Source: Candidatus Hydrogenedentota bacterium
Lineage (GTDB): Bacteria > Hydrogenedentota > Hydrogenedentia > Hydrogenedentales > SLHB01
Assembly (NCBI GenBank): GCA_019695095.1
Contig: JAIBAQ010000014.1
Location: 1-61,050 of the forward strand
Reading direction: 5' to 3'
DNA: 61,050 nt
Under the pieces are notes generated by a model. The model had not been told where the DNA came from and did not search any database. It saw nothing but the letters and a program-made list of their open reading frames with translations. A program made the translations under genes and the position numbers. Each line of letters starts with the position of its first letter. The first letter of the stretch is position 1. This document shows positions 54,761-61,050 of the stretch, in pieces.

Positions 54761-56200
54761 ATGTGGAGGTCCCGTATTGCAGTGGGGCTTGCCCTGGTGG
54801 GTCTGGCGCATTTTGCCGGACCGGCACCGGGGATTGCCCAAGAGAACGGCGCAAGCGCAGCGGCAACAACCGACGAGCTGGCGCAGTTGAAGAAACAGCT
54901 AGAGGAGTTGAACCAAAAGGTGTTGGTGCTGGAGCGCCAGAAAGAAATTGAGAAGGAAGCTGCCGCCGAGAAGGCGAAGACGGCTGCCGTCGTGAGCGCG
55001 GGGAAAGACGGGTTCACCATCGGCTCCGCGGACAAGGCATTCCAACTCAAGATCGGCGGCTGGACGAGTTTCGATACGGCGTGGTTCGATCAGGACTCGG
55101 AGTTGAGGAATAGCGTCGGCGACGAACAGGACGGCACGGGGTTCCGCAGTATCCGGCTCCGGCTAACGGGAACGGTTTATCAGAATATCGATTTCCAGTC
55201 GGAGTTTGAGTTTGCGGGACAGAACGGCCAGGACACGCCGGCGATCTACGACACGTACATCACCTTGAAGGACATTCCGTACGGAGGTGACCGGAAGGGC
55301 GAACTACGCTTCGGCCATTACCGTGAACCGTTCAGCATGGAAGAGCTGACGGCGATTCCGGCGCGGCTCTTTCAGGAGTTGTCGCTGGCGAGCACGTTCA
55401 ATCCGAGCCGGAACGCGGGCGTTCAGTGGAGCGACGCGCTAATCGGTGAAGAGAAGAAAGAACGGCTTCAGTACGCCGTCGGTCTCTTCAAGGAAACCGA
55501 CTTCTGGCCCAGCAGCAACGATTCGGACGAAGATCAGGGCTGGAGCGTCACGGGACGTGTATCGGGCCTGCCGTACTACAAGTACAACGGCGAGCACCTC
55601 GTCCATGTGGGTGTGGCGTACAGCCACCGCAACCCGGACGGGGCGGTGCTTCCGTGGGCAACGCGCCCGGAAACCCGGTTGTCGTTGTTCCGGTATATCG
55701 ACACGGACAAGTTCCAGAACTTCCGGTTGCGCGATGCGCGGGCGGATGACGTGGACCTGCTGGGTCTGGAGTTGGCGGCGGTATTCGGGCCGTTCACGTT
55801 CCAAAGCGAATACACGCTGGCGGATGTGGACACCACCTTCAATGGCAGCCGTTCCTTTAGCGGGTACTACGCGCAGGCGAGTTACTTCCTCACCGGGGAA
55901 GTGCGGCCGTACCGGCATTCGACGGGCACCTTCGACCGCGTGACTCCGAAGAAAGACTTCAAGTGGGGCAAAGACGGCGGCTGGGGCGCGTGGGAAGCGG
56001 CGGTTCGTTACTCGCACGCGGACCTCTCGGACGGCGGCGTGCGCGGCGGCATCCAAGACTCGTATACCGCGGGCCTTCATTGGTATCTGAATCGAAGCAC
56101 CAACGTCTCCTGGAACTACATCCACAACGTCGTCGACCACGATTTGTATGACGGCGAGTTCGATTCACTGCAAATGCGCGTGGAAGTGGCATTTCTCTGA
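54761..56200 (+). CDS. OprP/OprO-type outer-membrane porin
   Basis: A 479-aa porin. A signal peptide (VGLALVGLAHFAGPAPGIAQ) is followed by a coiled coil (about 37-70, DELAQLKKQLEELNQKVLVL) that could trimerise in the periplasm. A beta-barrel of the phosphate-selective porin O/P family follows (FQLKIGGWTSFDTAWFDQD, FRSIRLRLTGTVYQNIDFQSEFEFA, RFGHYREPFSMEEL) and ends in an aromatic strand with terminal Leu (LQMRVEVAFL). Its place between yezD and the sulfate-binding protein suggests it admits sulfate and not phosphate. Confidence 0.88.
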   Translation: MWRSRIAVGLALVGLAHFAGPAPGIAQENGASAAATTDELAQLKKQLEELNQKVLVLERQKEIEKEAAAEKAKTAAVVSAGKDGFTIGSADKAFQLKIGGWTSFDTAWFDQDSELRNSVGDEQDGTGFRSIRLRLTGTVYQNIDFQSEFEFAGQNGQDTPAIYDTYITLKDIPYGGDRKGELRFGHYREPFSMEELTAIPARLFQELSLASTFNPSRNAGVQWSDALIGEEKKERLQYAVGLFKETDFWPSSNDSDEDQGWSVTGRVSGLPYYKYNGEHLVHVGVAYSHRNPDGAVLPWATRPETRLSLFRYIDTDKFQNFRLRDARADDVDLLGLELAAVFGPFTFQSEYTLADVDTTFNGSRSFSGYYAQASYFLTGEVRPYRHSTGTFDRVTPKKDFKWGKDGGWGAWEAAVRYSHADLSDGGVRGGIQDSYTAGLHWYLNRSTNVSWNYIHNVVDHDLYDGEFDSLQMRVEVAFL

Positions 56201-56275
56201 GCAATAACGAAGACAGACAACATAACGACTAATTCACCGCCCCAAGGCGGACAGACCAATAAGGAAATAGCAGTC

Positions 56276-56467
56276 ATGAAACACGTGAAGACACTCTCGA
56301 ATGGATACGTTCCCGCACCGGCCACCTCGCTGCTTGAATTGGCGCAAATCGGAACGATCTTTGGAACGTTTGCCACGGCCTTTACCGGCTTTATTGGAGG
56401 CATCAACGTGTGGACGCAAGCGCTTGAGCGGCTCGTGAACGTCGGTCAAGACAAGGCGTCATCGTAG
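56276..56467 (+). CDS. 63-aa hydrophobic protein in the sulfate operon
   Basis: A small protein with one hydrophobic stretch (LLELAQIGTIFGTFATAFTGFIGG, about residues 19-42) and a charged C-terminus. AAGGAA lies eight bases before the ATG. It is unlike any family I know. Its position between the porin and the sulfate-binding protein suggests a helper role in the transport system or a small membrane regulator. Confidence 0.5.
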   Translation: MKHVKTLSNGYVPAPATSLLELAQIGTIFGTFATAFTGFIGGINVWTQALERLVNVGQDKASS

Positions 56468-56628
56468 CGCAGTGCCCGGCTCTGCCTCTCCGCGGGCGGA
56501 GGCGGCGTCTATGGGACTACCCCCAAGGCGACCGTCCTCTCCCGCAGGGGCCCGGGCGATAGAAACGCAGAAGTGATTGAAGAACCGCCGAGCCCACAGG
56601 CCGGCCAGTAACCAGGAGCTAGACTGAT

Positions 56629-57645
56629 ATGCGATTGACTACGATTCTCACGGCCGTGGCCATTGCGTTGGCCATGCCACTTGCCCCAGGCGCCCACGCG
56701 GCGGGCGCCGTGAAACTGCTGAACGTGTCGTACGACCCGACCCGCGAGTTGTACGACGAGTACAACGCGGCATTTGCCGCGCATTGGAAGACGAAGACCG
56801 GCCAAGACGTCACTATTCAGCAATCGCATGGCGGTTCGGGCAAACAGGCCCGCGCCGTGATCGATGGGTTGCGCGCCGACGTAGTGACCCTGGCGCTGGC
56901 TTACGACGTCGACGCCATCGCGCAGAAGGCAAGTCTGCTGCCGAAAGATTGGCTGACCAAGCTGCCCAACAACAGCGCTCCGTATACATCGACCATCGTG
57001 TTCCTGGTGCGCGCGGGAAATCCGAAAGGCATCAAAGACTGGGACGACCTCGTGAAGCCGGGCGTGTCCGTAATTACGCCCAACCCGAAGACCTCCGGCG
57101 GCGCGCGGTGGAACTACCTGGCGGCATGGGCCTTTGCGAAGCGCAAGTTCAACGGCGACGAAGCGCAGACCAAGGAGTTCCTGAAACTGCTTTTCAAGAA
57201 CGTGCCTGTGCTCGACTCGGGCGCGCGCGGTTCAACAACGACCTTCGTGCAGCGCGGCATCGGTGACGTGTTCATCTCGTGGGAAAACGAGGCTTTCCTT
57301 GCAACGAAAGATCTCGCCCAAGGCAAGTTCGAGATCGTCATTCCGTCGATCAGCATCCTCGCGGAACCGTCCGTGGCGGTCGTCGAGCGCAATGCTCAGA
57401 AGAATGGCACGACCGACGTCGCGAAAGCCTATCTCGAATACCTGTACTCCGAAGAGGGGCAGGAAATCGCTGCGAAACACTACTACCGTCCGCGGCTGGA
57501 ATCCGTCGCGGCGAAATACAAGAGCACGTTCCCAGACGTGAACCTCGTCACCATCGATGAGGAGTTCGGAGGATGGGCCCAGGCACAGAAGATCCACTTC
57601 GACGATGGCGGCACCTTTGACGCGATCTACGTGCCGGGTAGCTGA
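56629..57645 (+). CDS. sbp: Sulfate-binding periplasmic protein
   Basis: A 338-aa solute-binding protein of the sulfate/thiosulfate ABC importer. Signal peptide [20 protein letters not shown] then HA-AG. Family motifs: [68 protein letters not shown] and [27 protein letters not shown]. Binds sulfate through main-chain groups in characterised members. cysT follows after 23 bases. Confidence 0.95.
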   Translation: MRLTTILTAVAIALAMPLAPGAHAAGAVKLLNVSYDPTRELYDEYNAAFAAHWKTKTGQDVTIQQSHGGSGKQARAVIDGLRADVVTLALAYDVDAIAQKASLLPKDWLTKLPNNSAPYTSTIVFLVRAGNPKGIKDWDDLVKPGVSVITPNPKTSGGARWNYLAAWAFAKRKFNGDEAQTKEFLKLLFKNVPVLDSGARGSTTTFVQRGIGDVFISWENEAFLATKDLAQGKFEIVIPSISILAEPSVAVVERNAQKNGTTDVAKAYLEYLYSEEGQEIAAKHYYRPRLESVAAKYKSTFPDVNLVTIDEEFGGWAQAQKIHFDDGGTFDAIYVPGS

Positions 57646-57668
57646 TTACCAGAAGGACACGAACGCAC

Positions 57669-58499
57669 ATGCTGCTCAAACAACGCACCGTATTGCCGGG
57701 ATTCGGTCTCGCAGGAGGGTTCGCCCTTCTCTATCTGTGCCTGATCGTGCTGATTCCCCTGGCGGGGCTGGCCGTGAAGACCACAGACCTGACGTGGGCC
57801 GAGTTCTGGCAAACGGTGACGGGGCCACGGGTGTTGGCGTCGTACAAGCTGAGCCTGCTGACTTCGCTCGCGGGCGCGGGTATTAACGTGGTGTTTGGAT
57901 TCGTGGTGGCCTGGGTGCTGGTGCGCTACTCGTTCCCCGGTAAGCGTATCGTGGACGCCTTGGTGGACTTGCCGTTTGCGTTACCGACGGCCGTCGCCGG
58001 CATTGCACTCACATCGCTGTACGCGCCCACGGGATGGATCGGCCAGTACCTCGATCCCTACGGGATCAAGGTCGCGTTTACGCCTGCGGGTATCACCTTG
58101 GCGCTGGCCTTCATCGGGCTTCCATTTGTCGTGCGCACTGTGCAGCCCGTGCTTGAAGACCTCGACAAGGAAGTCGAAGAAGCAGCGGCAAGTCTCGGCG
58201 CGACGAGGTTTCAGACGTTTACTCGCGTGTTGCTGCCTTCGGTGTTCCCCGCTTTGATGGCGGGGTTCACGATGGCGTTTGCGCGCGCGCTGGGCGAGTA
58301 CGGGTCGGTGGTGTTCATCTCGGGCAACATGCCCATGAAGACGGAGATCGCGCCGCTGCTCATTATGACGAAGTTGGAACAGTTCGACTACGCAGGCGCG
58401 ACCGCCATCGGATTGGTCATGCTGCTCATGTCGTTCGCGATGCTGTGCGTTATCAACCTTGTGCAGCGGTGGAGCGGTGTGCGCGCGGCCGCACACTAG
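57669..58499 (+). CDS. cysT: Sulfate ABC transporter permease CysT (CysU)
   Basis: A 276-aa inner-membrane permease with six helices. LPGFGLAGGFALLYLCLIVLIPL opens the protein. The EAA loop that contacts CysA is EEAAASLGATRFQTFTRVLLPSVFPAL, and ARALGEYGSVVFISGNMPMKTEI is typical for CysT. It forms the channel with CysW, encoded 12 bases on. Confidence 0.95.
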   Translation: MLLKQRTVLPGFGLAGGFALLYLCLIVLIPLAGLAVKTTDLTWAEFWQTVTGPRVLASYKLSLLTSLAGAGINVVFGFVVAWVLVRYSFPGKRIVDALVDLPFALPTAVAGIALTSLYAPTGWIGQYLDPYGIKVAFTPAGITLALAFIGLPFVVRTVQPVLEDLDKEVEEAAASLGATRFQTFTRVLLPSVFPALMAGFTMAFARALGEYGSVVFISGNMPMKTEIAPLLIMTKLEQFDYAGATAIGLVMLLMSFAMLCVINLVQRWSGVRAAAH

Positions 58500-58511
58500 C
58501 GAGGAAGAGAC

Positions 58512-59411
58512 ATGGCTGGAGCTACAACTGCTTTACCCGGAACTCAGGCTGCGGCGGTTCGCGCCGCTACCAGTGAAGGTCTCGTCGTGCGCGCGGCCCT
58601 CACGTTTATCGCCCTGCTCTATCTTGGTCTCTTTCTCGTGTTGCCGCTGGTCGCGGTGTTTGCGCAGGCCCTCGAAAAGGGACTCGGCCCCTACTTCGCG
58701 GCATTGGCGGAGCCGGATGCGGTGTCCGCAATCAAGCTGACGTTGATCACGGCGGGCATAGCCGTGCCACTGAATATGATCTTCGGATTGGCGGCCTCTT
58801 GGGCCATCGCAAAATTCGATTTCTACGGAAAGGGCCTCATCGTCTCGCTGATCGATCTGCCATTCTCGGTATCGCCGGTTATATCGGGACTGATCTACGT
58901 ACTGCTGTTCGGCCTGCAGGGATTGCTTGGTCCGTGGCTTGCCGAGCACGACATACAAATCATCTTTGCAGTCCCGGGGCTTGTGTTGGCGACCATCTTC
59001 GTGACGTTTCCGTTTGTTGCGCGCGAGCTGATTCCGTTGATGGAACAGCAAGGCACGGAAGAAGAAGAGGCGGCGCTGCTATTGGGCGCAAGCGGGCTCA
59101 CCACGTTCTGGAAGGTAACGCTGCCTAACGTGAAGTGGGCGTTGTTGTACGGCGTGATCCTGTGCAATGCGCGCGCCATGGGCGAATTCGGCGCGGTCTC
59201 CGTGGTATCGGGGCATATCCGCGGGGAAACCAACACCATCCCGCTTCATGTCGAGATTCTCTACAACGAATACAACTTCGTGGCGGCGTTCGCGTGTGCA
59301 TCCCTGCTCGCGTTTCTCGCGATCATTACTCTGATTTTGAAATCCCTTGTCGAGTGGAAAACAGCGCGCAAGCTCGCGGTCACCGACCGGACAACCGGAG
59401 AGACGGCATAA
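58512..59411 (+). CDS. cysW: Sulfate ABC transporter permease CysW
   Basis: A 299-aa permease with six helices after a soluble N-terminal stretch of about 30 residues. CysW signs: [41 protein letters not shown] as the CysA-contact loop, and [21 protein letters not shown]. The cysA start is one base beyond its stop. Confidence 0.95.
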   Translation: MAGATTALPGTQAAAVRAATSEGLVVRAALTFIALLYLGLFLVLPLVAVFAQALEKGLGPYFAALAEPDAVSAIKLTLITAGIAVPLNMIFGLAASWAIAKFDFYGKGLIVSLIDLPFSVSPVISGLIYVLLFGLQGLLGPWLAEHDIQIIFAVPGLVLATIFVTFPFVARELIPLMEQQGTEEEEAALLLGASGLTTFWKVTLPNVKWALLYGVILCNARAMGEFGAVSVVSGHIRGETNTIPLHVEILYNEYNFVAAFACASLLAFLAIITLILKSLVEWKTARKLAVTDRTTGETA

Positions 59412-59412
59412 C

Positions 59413-60456
59413 ATGGGTATCGAAGTACGCAATATCACAAAACGTTTCGGAAACTTCAGCGCATTGCGCAACGTCAGCCTGCACGTGGAGCCTGGCGAAC
59501 TGGTCGCCCTGCTGGGGCCCTCCGGTTCGGGCAAGACAACGCTGCTGCGCATCATCGCGGGACTTGAGACAGCCGACAGCGGTTCGGTCCTTTTCAGCGG
59601 CGTGGACACGACACACCGCTCGTTGCGCGAGCGACGCGTGGGCTTTGTTTTCCAACACTACGCACTGTTTCGCCATATGACCGTTTTCGAGAACGTGGCG
59701 TTTGGATTGAAGGTGCGGCCGCGTTCGACGCGTCCCTCAAAGGCGGAGATTAAGGACCGAGTACATGATCTGCTTCGGCTCGTGCAGCTCGAGCAGTTTG
59801 CCGACCGTTATCCCTCGCAATTGAGCGGTGGACAACGCCAGCGCGTGGCGCTGTCTCGCGCGCTCGCGGTGGAACCAAGCGTGCTGTTGCTGGATGAACC
59901 GTTCGGAGCGCTTGATGCCAAGGTGCGCAAAGAGTTGCGGCGCTGGCTGCGGCGCTTGCACGACGAGATTCACGTGACCAGCGTATTCGTGACGCACGAC
60001 CAGGAGGAAGCGCTCGAAGTGGCGGACCGTATCGTCGTTATGAACGAGGGACGCATCGAACAGGTTGGTACGGCGGAAGAGGTGTACAGCCATCCCGCGA
60101 CACCGTTCATCTACAACTTTCTCGGCGACGTGAACCTCTTCCACGGGCGCGTGGAAGGAGGGCGCATGCTCGTCGGCGAACCCTCCCCCGACAGCGGCAC
60201 AACGAAAGTGTTCGTACGACCGCACGGATTCGAAGTACACACCGCGCCCAACGGCAAGGAACACTTTCCCGCAACGATCTCACGCATCAATCCCGCGGGG
60301 CCGGTCGTGAAGCTGGAACTACGCGCCTCCTGGGGCGATACCGTCGACGTCGAGCTTACGCGGGAACGCTTCCTCGAACTCGAACTCAAACGCGACGACG
60401 AAGTCTTCGTTACGCTAAAAGAGATGAAGGTGTTCGCAGAGGACTATGTGATTTGA
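59413..60456 (+). CDS. cysA: Sulfate ABC transporter ATPase CysA
   Basis: A 347-aa ATP-binding subunit that powers sulfate import. [18 protein letters not shown] opens it. Walker A is [12 protein letters not shown], the signature [16 protein letters not shown], Walker [13 protein letters not shown] and the switch His in [13 protein letters not shown]. The C-terminal 110 residues form the TOBE-like regulatory domain ([23 protein letters not shown] then VRPHGFEV). Last gene of the operon; a long hairpin lies downstream. Confidence 0.95.
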   Translation: MGIEVRNITKRFGNFSALRNVSLHVEPGELVALLGPSGSGKTTLLRIIAGLETADSGSVLFSGVDTTHRSLRERRVGFVFQHYALFRHMTVFENVAFGLKVRPRSTRPSKAEIKDRVHDLLRLVQLEQFADRYPSQLSGGQRQRVALSRALAVEPSVLLLDEPFGALDAKVRKELRRWLRRLHDEIHVTSVFVTHDQEEALEVADRIVVMNEGRIEQVGTAEEVYSHPATPFIYNFLGDVNLFHGRVEGGRMLVGEPSPDSGTTKVFVRPHGFEVHTAPNGKEHFPATISRINPAGPVVKLELRASWGDTVDVELTRERFLELELKRDDEVFVTLKEMKVFAEDYVI

Positions 60457-60913
60457 CGCGAAGGGCGGTTTTTCCAACCCGCTATTTGGCCGATAATGAG
60501 CGAGAGAGTCGTGTTAAGCATAAGGGTGGCTCACAGGCGCTTTGTGATTTCATCCTGCGTATCCTGTGCATCCTTGTTCAATAAAGAATTTCAACAAGGA
60601 TGAACAGGATTTGCAGGATGAGCCCTGTCGTCACTGGTTTACGATAAGACCTGACTATTTTCACCTCAACTGAGCGGTCCTTTCAGAAAAACACGGAACT
60701 TGCGTTGTGCTGAGAGGCTCCTAGAATACAGCTCCATCAAGACAACGTTTGGAACTTACTTTGGTTTGTCATGCTAAGCGGTAGCGAAGCATCTGGCACC
60801 AGAAATGCCTGGCCTTAAGCCAGATCCTTCGCTTCGCTCAGGATGACATTCTAGTTCTCTTTAGCGACATTCTGAATCCACCAGCGGTGTACGAAGAGTG
60901 TGGCGTGTAGAGG
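60457..60913. other. Intergenic region rich in genome-wide repeat sequence
   Basis: No gene is supported. It holds the long hairpin at 60551-60620 and, near 60800-60846, the GATCCTTCGCTTCGCTCAGG-type sequence, a motif seen in non-coding DNA of many unrelated genomes. Confidence 0.5.
60551..60620 (+). terminator. Long inverted repeat downstream of cysA
   Basis: CATCCTGCGTATCCTGT and GCATCCTTGTT pair with AACAAGGATGAACAGGAT and TTGCAGGATG: an arm of 28 bases with a few mismatches around a 14-base loop. It begins 95 bases after cysA. It is built from the same ATCCTGTnnATCCT units as the dispersed repeat at 23.6 kb. It may end the operon transcript, although no T run follows. Confidence 0.5.
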
Positions 60914-61050
60914 CTATTTCTTTTCCGCGCCGGTCAGCTTGCGGATGGTTGCCACTTCGTCTTCCTTGTACGGGGTGCCGTCGATGCGGAAGATCTCGTG
61001 GAACCAGAGTTCGGGTTCGGCGGTAAGGGTCTTTTCCCAGGATTCCCACG
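60914..61050 (-). CDS. 3' end of a gene cut by the window edge, probably a glycoside hydrolase
   Basis: The last 45 codons of a minus-strand frame ending with TAG at 60914. The visible end reads WESWEKTLTAEPELWFHEIF, then RIDGTPYKEDEVATIRKLTG and a short Lys tail. W-F-H-E-I-F-R-x-D-G-x-P-Y is a pattern I associate with C-termini of secreted glycoside hydrolases (cellulase or xylanase-like) in this kind of genome, but too little is present for a firm call. It is convergent with the sulfate operon. Confidence 0.5.
   Translation of the reverse strand, partial: WESWEKTLTAEPELWFHEIFRIDGTPYKEDEVATIRKLTGAEKK

Overview
The window comes from a Gram-negative, free-living heterotroph. Evidence is a complete MreB/MreC/MreD-PBP2-RodA wall-elongation operon, an outer-membrane OprP-type porin, sigma-54 signalling and glutamine-synthetase adenylylation. 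Two pilin-like proteins with a [18 protein letters not shown] leader and a C-terminal H-x9-DG motif, a GH172 (DUF2961) protein, paired Sel1 proteins and many GTG/TTG starts point to Candidatus Hydrogenedentota or a related planctomycete/lentisphaera-like lineage. That placement is inference. I see no rRNA, tRNA, CRISPR array, prophage or insertion sequence.

Layout. 0.5-6.6 kb (minus): a five-gene run of two Sel1-repeat proteins, a small exported repeat protein, a GH172 protein and a GH78-like rhamnosidase. 6.7-7.8 kb: a URO-D-fold protein. 7.8-15.1 kb (minus): mreB-mreC-mreD-mrdA-rodA-rng. 15.5-18.2 kb (minus): an 893-aa proline-rich protein of unknown function. 18.6-23.5 kb (plus): a small Cys-rich membrane protein, a pilin-like protein and a histidine kinase/NtrC-type pair. 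23.8-31 kb: glycerate kinase-glnE (minus), an XRE regulator with AT-hook and acidic tail (plus), and a hybrid kinase (minus). 31.2-32.9 kb (minus): an Rrf2 regulator and a class III aminotransferase. 33.2-38 kb (plus): nrdA and nrdB of a class I ribonucleotide reductase, with a consensus promoter, NrdR-box-like sites and a long structured leader. 38-43.1 kb: a TPR/membrane protein, a CsgG-like protein and a TetR / pilin / TetR group. 43.9-47.8 kb (minus): a BlaI repressor and a BlaR1-type M56 protease fused to HEAT repeats. 48-50.4 kb: zwf-pgl. 50.5-53.2 kb: arsR-arsC-arsM-acr3. 53.5-60.5 kb: an Rrf2 regulator, YezD, a porin, a tiny hydrophobic protein and sbp-cysT-cysW-cysA for sulfate uptake. 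The window ends inside the 3' end of another gene on the minus strand.

Most notable: NrdB carries the residue set of a class Ic (Mn/Fe, tyrosine-free) radical subunit, and its partner nrdA has a riboswitch-like leader. A four-copy dispersed hairpin repeat sits next to gene ends. Several regulators (BlaI, the second TetR, ArsR, the sulfate-linked Rrf2) have visible palindromes over good sigma-70 promoters. The TetR-controlled pilin operon and the BlaI/M56-HEAT pair are the best candidates here for poorly described regulatory systems.
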